Shown piece by piece: positions 18,503 to 25,997 of a DNA stretch of 34,921 nucleotides. The DNA is taken from contig QFNI01000041.1 in assembly GCA_003240775.1 (NCBI GenBank), positions 1 through 34,921 on the forward strand, read 5' to 3'. Made by a program: the position numbers and the translations under genes. Position 1 is the first letter of the stretch. Each line of letters opens with the position of its first letter. Source of the DNA: Mesorhizobium amorphae (lineage in GTDB: Bacteria; Pseudomonadota; Alphaproteobacteria; Rhizobiales; Rhizobiaceae). The notes beneath the pieces were generated by a model. That model had not been told where the DNA came from. It saw nothing but the letters and a program-made list of their open reading frames with translations, and did not search any database.

Positions 18503-19504
18503 ATGACGTCCAAGAAGCGGCCGCTGGTGGTGTTGACCCGCAAGCTGCCGGACGTGGTCGAAACGCGCATGCGCGAATTGTTCGACGCGCGTCTCAACGT
18601 CGAGGACCGTCCCATGACGGAAGAGGAGCTCATCGCCGCCGTGCGCGATGCGGATGCCCTCGTTCCCACCGTCACCGACCGCATCAGCGAGGCCGTGATC
18701 GCCCAGGCCGGTCCCAACCTCAAGCTGATCGCCCAGTTCGGCAATGGCGTGGACAACATCGACGTTGCGGCGGCAGCCGCGCGCGGCATCACTGTTTCCA
18801 ACACCCCCAATGTGCTGACCGAAGACACGGCCGACATGACCATGGCCCTGATCCTGGCCGTGCCGCGGCGGCTGGCGGAGGGGTCGAACATCCTGCGCGA
18901 AGGCGTGAAATGGGGCGGCTGGTCGCCCACCTGGATGCTCGGGCGCCGCATCTGGGGCAAGCGGCTGGGCATCGTCGGCATGGGGCGCATCGGGGCGGCC
19001 GTGGCCCGCCGCGCCAAAGCCTGCGGGCTGTCGATCCACTACCACAACCGCCGCCGCGCGGCCGCCCAGCTCGAAGACGAGCTGGAAGCGACCTATTGGG
19101 AAAGCCTTGACCAGATGCTGGCGCGAATGGACATCATCTCGGTCAACTGCCCGTCCACGCCCGCCACCTTCCACCTTCTCTCGGCGCGGCGGCTAGCCCT
19201 CATCCAGCCCTCGGCCTATCTCGTGAACACCGCGCGCGGCGACATCATCGACGAAAGCGCGCTGATCAAGCTCTTGAACGAGAACAAGCTCGCGGGCGCG
19301 GGACTCGACGTGTTCGAGAACGAGCCTGCGGTCAGCCCAAAGCTCCTGAAGCTCGCGGCCAAGGGCAAGGTGGTGCTCCTGCCGCACATGGGCTCGGCCA
19401 CGCTCGAAAGCCGCGTCGACATGGGCGACCGCGTGACCGTCAACATCCGTGCCTTCTTCGACGGGCACCGCGCGCCCGACCGGGTGCTTCCCAACCGGCC
19501 CTGA
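18503..19504 (+). CDS. D-isomer-specific 2-hydroxyacid dehydrogenase (glyoxylate/hydroxypyruvate reductase type)
   Basis: A 333-residue NAD(P)-dependent D-2-hydroxyacid dehydrogenase of the glyoxylate reductase (GyaR) type, reducing glyoxylate or hydroxypyruvate in the cytoplasm. Rossmann motif G159-x-G161-x2-G164; the catalytic triad is R245 (NTARGD), E274 (ENEP) and H295 (LPHMGSAT). The second-domain block NLKLIAQFGNGVDNID is also present. ATG 18503 has a good GGAGGAGGG site 5-13 nt upstream, better than the upstream extension to 18461. Exact substrate and NADH/NADPH preference are not settled; the residues after the second strand (HNRRR) suggest NADPH, an inference. Its stop touches the U tract of the convergent dps terminator. 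Confidence 0.88.
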   Translation: MTSKKRPLVVLTRKLPDVVETRMRELFDARLNVEDRPMTEEELIAAVRDADALVPTVTDRISEAVIAQAGPNLKLIAQFGNGVDNIDVAAAAARGITVSNTPNVLTEDTADMTMALILAVPRRLAEGSNILREGVKWGGWSPTWMLGRRIWGKRLGIVGMGRIGAAVARRAKACGLSIHYHNRRRAAAQLEDELEATYWESLDQMLARMDIISVNCPSTPATFHLLSARRLALIQPSAYLVNTARGDIIDESALIKLLNENKLAGAGLDVFENEPAVSPKLLKLAAKGKVVLLPHMGSATLESRVDMGDRVTVNIRAFFDGHRAPDRVLPNRP

Positions 19505-19541
19505 AATGAGAAAGACCCGGCCGCCTTCCGGCAACCGGGCC
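19504..19541 (-). terminator. Intrinsic terminator of dps
   Basis: On the minus strand a 12-bp stem with three G-U pairs (arms at 19530-19541 and 19514-19525) closes on a GGAA tetraloop (19526-19529) and runs into TTTCTCATTT. The tail reaches the last base of the convergent dehydrogenase gene. On the plus strand the tail is GC-rich, so termination should be one-directional. Confidence 0.75.
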
Positions 19542-19588
19542 CCGCCGGCTTGCCCTCGGCGGAGAGGTCGTTGTGGCACCGAAAGGTT

Positions 19589-20080
19589 TCAGTCCGGCGT
19601 CGCCGTGTGCGCTGTCAGGAACCAGAGCGACTTGTCGAGCGCGCGCGAATAGGCGGTGAAGATGTCGGCCGTGTCGGCATCGCCAGCCTCGTCGGCCTGC
19701 TCGATGCTTTCCCGCGCGCTTTCGGCGGTCGCGCCATAGCGCTCGATCAGAGCTGCCAAATGATCCTTGGTGCTCTGGATCTCGGTCGGATAGGGGTTCA
19801 ACGTCGAGCTTTCCACCACCGTCTGGCTGGTGCCGAGTGCGATCCCGCCAAGCTGCACTGCGCGTTCGGCGATCGTATCCACGTGGTCGTCCAGCTCCTT
19901 GCGGAACGTGTCCAGCATCTCGTGGATCGCGATGAATGCCGGCCCCTTCAGGTTCCAGTGCGCCTGCTTGGTGATCAGCGCGAGGTCGATGGCATCCGCC
20001 AGCCGCGCATTCAACAGGTCGATGGAAGCATTCCGCGCGTTGGTATCCGGCGTACGGGCGGGGGAGGATTTCTTGGCCAT
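19589..20080 (-). CDS. dps: DNA-protecting ferritin-like protein Dps
   Basis: A 163-residue Dps. The dodecamer oxidises and stores iron using H2O2 and coats DNA in starvation or oxidative stress. The inter-subunit ferroxidase residues are present: H41 (KQAHWNLKGP), H53, D57 and the downstream acidic cluster (FRKELDDHVD). A basic, flexible N-terminus (MAKKSSPART) supports DNA binding. The ATG at 20080 has a GGAGA site about 9 nt upstream. It sits next to the replication string but is separated by 82 bp from the MoeB-like gene, and ends in its own terminator. A nearby Irr regulator and iron chemistry make iron control plausible, but no operator was identified. Confidence 0.94.
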   Translation of the reverse strand: MAKKSSPARTPDTNARNASIDLLNARLADAIDLALITKQAHWNLKGPAFIAIHEMLDTFRKELDDHVDTIAERAVQLGGIALGTSQTVVESSTLNPYPTEIQSTKDHLAALIERYGATAESARESIEQADEAGDADTADIFTAYSRALDKSLWFLTAHTATPD

Positions 20081-20162
20081 TGTCTTTGTCTCCGTCGGAG
20101 CATGCAGAGGCCCGGATGAGCCACCGCTGCTCCATCTAGGAGGGACAGAGCGCCAGAAAAGA

Positions 20163-20903
20163 TCAGTAGTCGATCGTCTCGAACCGAGCCCCCAATGCGT
20201 CGAAGAGGAGGAGACGACCCAGGAGGGGTTCGCCGATGTCGAGGAGGAGCTTGAGAACTTCGGTGGCCTGGAGCGTGCCGATCACGCCGGGGAGGACGCC
20301 GAGCACGCCAGCTTCCGCGCAGGATGGCGTGAGGCCGAGCGGAGGCTCTTCGGGGAAGAGATCGCGGAAGCAGGGGAAAGGCGTGCCATCCTGGCGGAAG
20401 CGGAAGGGGGCGAAGACGGTGACCGCGCCGTCGAAGCGCGACAGCGAGCCGTGCACGAGGGGCTTCAGGGCTGCTTCGCAAGCTGCGGCCAAGGCGGCGC
20501 GGGTGGCGAAGCTGTCGGAGCTGTCCACCACCACATCATAGGTTTTCACCAGAGCAGGCGCGTTCTCCTCATCCAGCCGAACGGGGTGCGTTTCCACCCG
20601 TACATGAGGGTTGATGCGCGCGATGCCGGCTGCCGCGCTTTCCGTCTTGGGCGCGCCCACGGCATCCGATGCGTGGATCACCTGCCGTTGGAGGTTGGAC
20701 AGCGACACATGGTCATCGTCAGCGATGCCGAGCGTGCCCACGCCAGCCGCTGCGAGATAGCTCAGCACGGGGCTGCCGAGACCACCGGCACCCACCACCA
20801 GCACGCGTGCAGCCTTGAGCCGCTGCTGGCCTGCACCGCCCACCTCCGGCAGCACGAGGTGACGGGCATAGCGGGCGATCTCGTCCCCCGACAGCGCGCT
20901 CAC
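20163..20903 (-). CDS. moeB: MoeB/ThiF-family adenylyltransferase lacking the zinc cysteines
   Basis: A 246-residue E1-like enzyme. MoeB adenylates the C-terminal Gly of MoaD for molybdopterin synthesis; ThiF does the same to ThiS. Seen: the nucleotide loop G38-A-G40-G-L-G43, R73 in NLQRQVIH and the crossover-loop Cys C195 in LTPSCAEAGV. The CxxC pair that follows the fold's PC motif in E. coli MoeB is here C178-F-R-D181, and the protein ends at FETIDY without the C-terminal CxxC, so the structural zinc site is missing. The GTG start (20903) overlaps the recF stop in GTGA, so translation is coupled. MoeB versus ThiF versus another sulfur carrier cannot be decided. Confidence 0.78.
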   Translation of the reverse strand: MSALSGDEIARYARHLVLPEVGGAGQQRLKAARVLVVGAGGLGSPVLSYLAAAGVGTLGIADDDHVSLSNLQRQVIHASDAVGAPKTESAAAGIARINPHVRVETHPVRLDEENAPALVKTYDVVVDSSDSFATRAALAAACEAALKPLVHGSLSRFDGAVTVFAPFRFRQDGTPFPCFRDLFPEEPPLGLTPSCAEAGVLGVLPGVIGTLQATEVLKLLLDIGEPLLGRLLLFDALGARFETIDY

Positions 20904-22063
20904 AGGTCGGCCTGCGGGACAATCGTGCCATCCGACACCTGCAGGAACTGCGCCTCGCCCGAGAGATGCGCGAAGAGGGCGGCTTCCGTGCCCGTCATGA
21001 AGCTCTGGCAGCCGAGCTCGCGCAGAATGCCGAAAAGGGCTGCGCGGCGGTTCGCGTCGAGATGGGCTGCGATCTCGTCGAGCAGGAGGATCGGCACTGT
21101 GCCCGCCGTTTCGCCGGTCAGCCGCGCATGAGACAGCACGAGTCCGATCAGGAGTGCCTTCTGCTCGCCGGTCGAACACAAGGCCGCGGGCATCGCCTTG
21201 GGCGCGTGAGTGACGAGGAGGTCCGCCCGGTGGGGGCCTTCCAGCGTGCGGCCCGCCGCGCGGTCGCGCTCTCGCGTCTCGTGCAGTAGGCGGCGATAGT
21301 TCTCCTCCACATCGACCGCAGCGTCCCGCCCGACCGCTTCCTCCAGCGAGCCCGCAAGGGCTATCTCGGCCTGCGGGAAAGGGCTGTCGGAGGGCAGCCG
21401 CGCGATCATCGCCTGAAGCAGGCGCAGCATCTCCACGCGGGCGGCAGCGATCGCCACGCCGGTTTCGGCCATCTGCGTCTCGATCGCCGCGAAATAGCCG
21501 CGGTCGCGCGAGTCCTCGGCGAACAGGCGGTTACGCGAGCGCATGGCCTTGTCGAAGGCGAGCGCCCGGCTGCCATGGGCTGGGTCGATGGCGAGCACGA
21601 GCCGGTCGAGGAAGCGTCGCCGGTCGCCGGCCGGGCCGGTGAAGAGCGCATCCATCGCGGGCGTCAGCCAGACCACGCGCAGGATGTCTAAAAGCTCGTC
21701 GGCTGTGCGTGCATTGGCGCCGTTGATGCGCACGCGGCGCAGCGGGCCCTCCTCGTCGGAGTTGCCCGAGCCCGCCGTGCCCGTGCCGATCTCGGTTTCA
21801 CCGTCCCCGTCTTCGAGGCGCGCGAAGATGCTGAACCCGTCTGAGCCGCCTCGGGCCACGTCGCCATAGACCGCCCGGCGCAAGCCGCGGCCGGGCGACA
21901 GAAAGGAGACGGCTTCGAGCAGGTTCGTCTTGCCCGCGCCGTTCTCGCCCGTCAGCACGACCGCACCTGGTTTCAGCTCGAGCGACAGCTCGGCATAGTT
22001 GCGGAAGTCGGAAAGCTTGAGCCGCGCGAGATAGGGGGCGGATTCGGGGGAGGGGAGAGGCAA
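20900..22063 (-). CDS. recF: DNA replication and repair protein RecF
   Basis: A 387-residue RecF, the SMC-like ATPase that with RecO and RecR loads RecA at gapped or stalled forks. Seen: Walker A GENGAGKT (39-46) after LKLSDFRNYAEL, the ABC-type signature region around LCSTGEQKALLIGLVLSHA, and Walker B ILLLDEIAAHLD (DE pair). A Gly/Asp/Glu-rich insert near residues 82-105 is family-variable. TTG at 22063 is the only start before the conserved N-terminus and sits 7 nt after the dnaN stop, consistent with low, coupled expression. It follows dnaA and dnaN in the conserved order and overlaps the MoeB-like gene by 4 nt. Confidence 0.93.
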   Translation of the reverse strand: MPLPSPESAPYLARLKLSDFRNYAELSLELKPGAVVLTGENGAGKTNLLEAVSFLSPGRGLRRAVYGDVARGGSDGFSIFARLEDGDGETEIGTGTAGSGNSDEEGPLRRVRINGANARTADELLDILRVVWLTPAMDALFTGPAGDRRRFLDRLVLAIDPAHGSRALAFDKAMRSRNRLFAEDSRDRGYFAAIETQMAETGVAIAAARVEMLRLLQAMIARLPSDSPFPQAEIALAGSLEEAVGRDAAVDVEENYRRLLHETRERDRAAGRTLEGPHRADLLVTHAPKAMPAALCSTGEQKALLIGLVLSHARLTGETAGTVPILLLDEIAAHLDANRRAALFGILRELGCQSFMTGTEAALFAHLSGEAQFLQVSDGTIVPQADL

Positions 22064-22070
22064 GCCGCGC

Positions 22071-23201
22071 CTAAACGCGCATCGGCATCAGCACATAAAG
22101 CGCCTGATCGTCGCTCTGGTCGTGGATCAAGGTGGGCGAGCCGGCATCCGACAGCATGAAGCGGGCTTCCGAGCCCGAGAGCTGGCCCGCGACATCGAGC
22201 AGATAGCGCGCGTTGAAGCCGATCTCGATCGGGTCGTCCGAATAGTCGGCGGCGAGCTCTTCCGTCGCCGAGCCCGAATCCGGGTTGTTGACGGCGAGCA
22301 CGAGCTGCCCGTCGGCGATCGAGAGCTTCACCGCGCGCCCGCGCTCGGACGAGATCGTGGATACGCGGTCCACCGCCTGGGCGAAGGTCTGGCGGTCGAT
22401 CACGAGCGCCTTCTCGTTGTTGGTCGGGATCACGCGCTGATAGTCGGGGAAGGTGCCGTCGATCAGCTTGGAGGTAAGCACGATGCCGCCCAGCGTGAAG
22501 CGGATCTTGGTTTCCGACAATTCGATGCCGACCGTCTCTTCCGCGCCGTCGAGCAGCTTCTGAAGCTCGCCCACGGTCTTGCGGGGCACGATGATGCCGG
22601 GCATGCCTTCCGCGCCCGCCGGCGCTTCCATCTCGGCGCGCGCGAGACGGTGGCCGTCGGTCGCGACCGCGCGCAGCTTGAGCTTGCCGTTGGATTCGAT
22701 GGCATGGAGGAAGATGCCGTTGAGGTAGTAGCGGGTTTCCTCCGTCGAGATGGCGAACTGGGTCTTGTCGATCAGGCCCTTGAGCGCCTCGGCCCGCATC
22801 GAAAACGAATGCGTAAACGAGCCGGCCGTCAGTTCGGGAAAGTCCGACTGCGGCAGGCACTGGAGGCGAAAGGAGGAGCGGCCGGCTGCCACCGTCATCG
22901 CGTTGCCGTCCTCGTCCACCTTGAGCATCACTTCCGCGCCTTCGGGCAACTTGCGCACGATGTCGTAGAGAAGGTGGGCGGGAACGGTGGTCGCGCCGCC
23001 TTGCTCGACGCGGGCGAGTGCGGCTTCCGTGATCTCGAGGTCGAGGTCGGTCGCCTTCATGTCGAGCCCGCCCGAGCCGCCCGACCCCTGGGCCGCCAGA
23101 AGCACGTTGGACAGGATCGGAATGGTGTTCCGCCGCTCCACCACACGGTGCACGTGGTTCAGGGCCTTGAGGAGGTTGGACCGTTCAAGGACGATACGCA
23201 T
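22071..23201 (-). CDS. dnaN: DNA polymerase III beta sliding clamp
   Basis: A 376-residue beta clamp, the dimeric ring that tethers Pol III and repair polymerases to DNA. It has the three repeated clamp domains; the N-terminus MRIVLERSNLLKAL and the C-terminal YVLMPMRV are characteristic, the latter lining the peptide-binding pocket. ATG 23201 is chosen over the open frame to 23324, since that extension is Pro/Gly-rich and outside the fold. The 245-bp gap to dnaA contains the dnaA terminator and, on the minus strand, a small hairpin (CCACCC/GGGGTGG), so dnaN probably has its own promoter there; I could not pick one. recF follows after 7 nt. Confidence 0.96.
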   Translation of the reverse strand: MRIVLERSNLLKALNHVHRVVERRNTIPILSNVLLAAQGSGGSGGLDMKATDLDLEITEAALARVEQGGATTVPAHLLYDIVRKLPEGAEVMLKVDEDGNAMTVAAGRSSFRLQCLPQSDFPELTAGSFTHSFSMRAEALKGLIDKTQFAISTEETRYYLNGIFLHAIESNGKLKLRAVATDGHRLARAEMEAPAGAEGMPGIIVPRKTVGELQKLLDGAEETVGIELSETKIRFTLGGIVLTSKLIDGTFPDYQRVIPTNNEKALVIDRQTFAQAVDRVSTISSERGRAVKLSIADGQLVLAVNNPDSGSATEELAADYSDDPIEIGFNARYLLDVAGQLSGSEARFMLSDAGSPTLIHDQSDDQALYVLMPMRV

Positions 23202-23402
23202 CGGACCGGTTCTCTTTGGTGGAGGAGGGCCAGGCGCGCCGCGAATAACCGCCTGCGCTCCGTTCGGCACCCGCTCATGGATTGGATGGAGGAGGAAAAT
23301 GCCAGCAAACCTCCACCCCGGCAAGGGTGGGGCGCGAAAGGCTCACAGCGCTGGCAAACTTTGCGCGATCGGCTCGAAGCCCGGCATCGTTCGTTCACAA
23401 AG

Positions 23403-23434
23403 CCGCTCCGGCCGACACGCCGGAGCGGAATTTT
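23403..23434 (-). terminator. Terminator-like hairpin after dnaA
   Basis: A perfect 10-bp stem, CCGCTCCGGC (23403-23412) with GCCGGAGCGG (23419-23428), and a 6-nt loop, beginning 18 bp past the dnaA stop. The minus-strand tail is CTTTGT, a weak U tract; on the plus strand it is AATTTT. It should reduce transcription from dnaA into dnaN. Confidence 0.65.
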
Positions 23435-23446
23435 GCGACCAGACGA

Positions 23447-24919
23447 TCAGTCGTTGATCAGGCGGCGCAGCAGTTCGATCTCCTGCGCCAGCGTGCCGTC
23501 CGTGCCTGCTAGATCCTCGATCTTGCGCACCGCATGCAGCACGGTGGTGTGGTCGCGCCCGCCGAAGCGGCGGCCGATCTCGGGCAGCGAGCGGGGCGTC
23601 ATCACCTTGGCGAGATACATCGCGACCTGGCGCGGCTTCACCACCGTCCGCGTGCGGCGGTTGGAGAGAAGCTCGGTCTTGGACACGTTGTAGTGGCGAG
23701 CCACCACGCGCTGGATGTCCTCGATGCGGATGCGCTTGGGCTCGCCCGAGCGGTAGATGTGGCCCAGGATCTCGTCGATGCGGTCCACCGTGATCTGCGG
23801 CTCGAAGGTGCGGCGGAAGAGGATCTGGTTGAACGCACCTTCCAGCTCGCGGCCCGAACCCGTCACGGTGCGCGCCACATGGGCGAGAACGTCCTCGGAA
23901 ACGTCGAGGCTCGGATCGGTCACTTTAGCCGTGGCGAGGCGGGCCTGAAGCATCTGCAGGCGCATCGCATAGTCTGGCGCCGACATCTCGAGCGCCACGC
24001 CGCCGTTGAGGCGCGAGCGGATGCGGGGCTCAAGCGATTCCAGTTCTGCCGGCGGGCGGTCGGCAGCCACCACCACCTGCTTGGCGCTGTCGAGCAGCAT
24101 GTTGATCAGGTGGCAGAACTCGTTCTGGATCGACTTGCCCTGCAGGAACTGCATGTCGTCGATGATCAGGAGATCGATGTCGCGGAGCTGTTCCTTCAGA
24201 GAGAGCGCGTTGTTGTCGCGGATGGCGGTGGCGAAGCGCCACATGAAGTACTCGGCCGTCAGATAGACCACACGGGCACGGGGGTCTTCGGAAAGCGCAT
24301 GGGCCGCGATCGCCTGGAGAAGGTGCGTCTTGCCCAGACCCACGCTCGCATGGATGAAGAGCGGGTTGAAGCGCACCGCGTTCGGCGCACGCTCGGCCAC
24401 CGCACGGGCCGCAGCAAAGGCCACCCGGTTGGAAGGACCTTCCACGAAGGAGCCGAAGGTGTAGCGACCGTCGAGCGGCGAGCCCAACACGCCCTGGCGG
24501 GGATCTGCCTCGATGGGTGCTGCGGGGCGGGCGACCGCAGCGGGTGCGGGAGCGGCATTGAACGAGCGGGGCGCAGGCGCCGGAGCCGCACGGCGGGGCT
24601 CAGGGGCAGGGGCTTCCGCCACGGGCTCGACGGGGCGCACGCGGGTGGCGGAGCGCACGGCGAATTCGACGCGGAGCAGGCTCGGCTCCTCCTTGCGCCA
24701 CAACTCGGTCACCAGGTCGAGGTAGTGGCCGTTGATCCAAGACCGCAGAAAGGCAGTGGGCACGGAGATGCGCACGGCGGAACGCGTGGCTTCCTCGAGC
24801 TGCATGCGGCCGAACCAGGAAGAGAACACTTCCTGGCCGAGACGCGCCTTGAGCTGCGCCTTGACCTTTTCGAACACCGGCTCCGCGCCGTTCACTTCGA
24901 TCCCGCGATCCGTCGTCAT
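23447..24919 (-). CDS. dnaA: Chromosomal replication initiator DnaA
   Basis: A 490-residue DnaA, the AAA+ initiator that melts oriC. Domain I is at about 12-95. A Pro/Ala-rich linker (about 97-136) forms domain II. The AAA+ core (about 150-370) has Walker A GLGKTH (194-199) and Walker B LLIIDDMQF; domain IV ends in the helix-turn-helix signature GGRDHTTVLHA that reads DnaA boxes. ATG 24919 (MTTDRG) starts just before domain I. The open frame to 25075 is Arg/Ser-rich leader sequence and not conserved. The promoter and leader lie in the 630-bp upstream region rich in GANTC sites. CcrM-dependent methylation control of dnaA is known in Caulobacter and would fit, but is inferred here. Confidence 0.97.
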   Translation of the reverse strand: MTTDRGIEVNGAEPVFEKVKAQLKARLGQEVFSSWFGRMQLEEATRSAVRISVPTAFLRSWINGHYLDLVTELWRKEEPSLLRVEFAVRSATRVRPVEPVAEAPAPEPRRAAPAPAPRSFNAAPAPAAVARPAAPIEADPRQGVLGSPLDGRYTFGSFVEGPSNRVAFAAARAVAERAPNAVRFNPLFIHASVGLGKTHLLQAIAAHALSEDPRARVVYLTAEYFMWRFATAIRDNNALSLKEQLRDIDLLIIDDMQFLQGKSIQNEFCHLINMLLDSAKQVVVAADRPPAELESLEPRIRSRLNGGVALEMSAPDYAMRLQMLQARLATAKVTDPSLDVSEDVLAHVARTVTGSGRELEGAFNQILFRRTFEPQITVDRIDEILGHIYRSGEPKRIRIEDIQRVVARHYNVSKTELLSNRRTRTVVKPRQVAMYLAKVMTPRSLPEIGRRFGGRDHTTVLHAVRKIEDLAGTDGTLAQEIELLRRLIND

Positions 24920-25548
24920 GACTGTCCCCGTGCTCCTGTTCCGTGTCCTGCCGCCTGAGCGTCCCACCCGGCGCCCTTGCGGCGTGCGGCTGATCCTTCG
25001 AGAACGAGCGAAACCGTTCGGCCCCAAGGCCGTCCGTGTCCTGCTCTTCATGTTCTCGCGGATTTCGCCGCGCATCCCTGTGTGAGAGGCAAACCGGTCC
25101 CGTTCGCGGGAAACGCTCCCGCGCCGTGCACTTTCTGGCTATGTCCCTGGTTTGGAGGCTTTTTCCGCCGCCCTCTCGATGTTTGGACCTTACGAAAATG
25201 CCTGTGGACAGTTCAAGACCAGGGTTCAGACAAATTTAAACAATTGCCCCTAAACATTACCCTCAGCGGGAGAGTCTTAAGACCGCGCGCTCCGAATCCC
25301 CTTGTGATTCAAGACTCTTTTCCAGAGTCGAGCTGCGCCGTTAACCATTGATCGAGGCCGAAGATTCTTACGCTTGACTCGGATGAGTCCGCCCCGGACT
25401 CCGGCAGGCCAACTCCTGTAAGAGTCTGACCCTGCGCAAGTCGCTGTTTTTAATGGGTATTTTCTGACTCTGCCGAATTCCATCGGTGATAAGACTCTTG
25501 GTCGTTCCGACAAGAGCCGGCTTCCGAATTCTTTCGTCCACAGGACAA
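24920..25548 (-). promoter_or_regulatory. dnaA upstream region with GANTC cluster, DnaA-box-like sites and leader hairpin
   Basis: This is about 630 bp without a gene between the rpsT terminator and dnaA. It holds twelve GANTC sites (25272 to 25497), several inside the larger palindrome AAGANTCTT (exact at 25311, 25361, 25491), and a CtrA-type half site TTAACCAT (25341-25348). It also has DnaA-box-like 9-mers at 25203-25211 (minus strand CTGTCCACA) and 25534-25542 (TCGTCCACA), each 7 of 9 to the E. coli consensus. AT-rich runs lie at 25231-25245 and 25446-25465; several lines are 42-55% GC against roughly 64% around. A weak promoter toward dnaA is TTGAAC (25211-25216) with GTAAGG (25188-25193), 17 bp apart. 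A leader hairpin pairs 25105-25111 with 25117-25123. Confidence 0.7.
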
Positions 25549-25578
25549 CAAAAAAGCCCGGCCATTGGCCGGGCTTTC
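25549..25578 (-). terminator. Intrinsic terminator of rpsT
   Basis: On the minus strand AGCCCGGCC (25567-25575) pairs perfectly with GGCCGGGCT (25555-25563), with a 3-nt loop, followed by a TTTTTTG tract. It lies 26 bp past the rpsT stop and insulates the dnaA upstream region. Confidence 0.9.
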
Positions 25579-25603
25579 GTAGACGATTTGTTAAGAAGTC
25601 GTA

Positions 25604-25876
25604 TCAGGCCGTGGCGGCCAAGGCCTTCACGCGCTTGGCGAGGCGCGACACCTTGCGGGACGCCGTGTTGCGGTGAACCACGCCCTTGGTCGCGGCACGC
25701 ATCAGCTCGGGCTGGGCGGCCTGCAGCGCCTGGGCTGCTGCTGCCTGGTCGCCGGAGGCGATGGCTTCCTCGACCTTGCGGACGAAGGTGCGCACGCGCG
25801 AGCGGCGAGCCTTGTTCACCTCGGTGCGGCGTTCGATCTTGCGCGTGGCCTTCTTGGCCGATGACGTATTGGCCAT
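25604..25876 (-). CDS. rpsT: 30S ribosomal protein S20
   Basis: A 90-residue S20, a helical, very basic protein that binds 16S rRNA early in assembly. It opens with MANTSSAKKATRKIERR and has the typical VNKARRSRVRTFVRKVEEAI and KGVVHRNTASRKVSRLAKRV blocks. ATG 25876 fits the 86-90 residue family; the open extension to 25939 would add 21 residues of unrelated sequence and is rejected. It sits beside dnaA in the order usual for Rhizobiales and has a strong terminator, so it is transcribed as a single gene. Confidence 0.96.
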   Translation of the reverse strand: MANTSSAKKATRKIERRTEVNKARRSRVRTFVRKVEEAIASGDQAAAAQALQAAQPELMRAATKGVVHRNTASRKVSRLAKRVKALAATA

Positions 25877-25997
25877 CGTTTGATCCCGTTTCTCAAGTGG
25901 AACGCCGTGGGCGTCTCCCACTGGACGTGTCAAAAACAATCGCGGCGGCCAATGGCCGCCTCGTCGCCCGCCCCTATAGGTGAATCGGCCTGTCGCG

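Noticed and set aside
23221..23402. Possible repeat or REP-like hairpin between dnaN and dnaA
   Set aside because: Only a short CCACCC/GGGGTGG stem was seen and no second copy was noticed in the window.
22122..23693. 523-codon plus-strand frame spanning dnaN, the gap and part of dnaA
   Set aside because: Antisense to two well-defined genes and their terminator; composition is a reverse-complement artefact.
24920..25075. N-terminal extension of DnaA
   Set aside because: Arg/Ser-rich and outside domain I; the ATG at 24919 fits the family.
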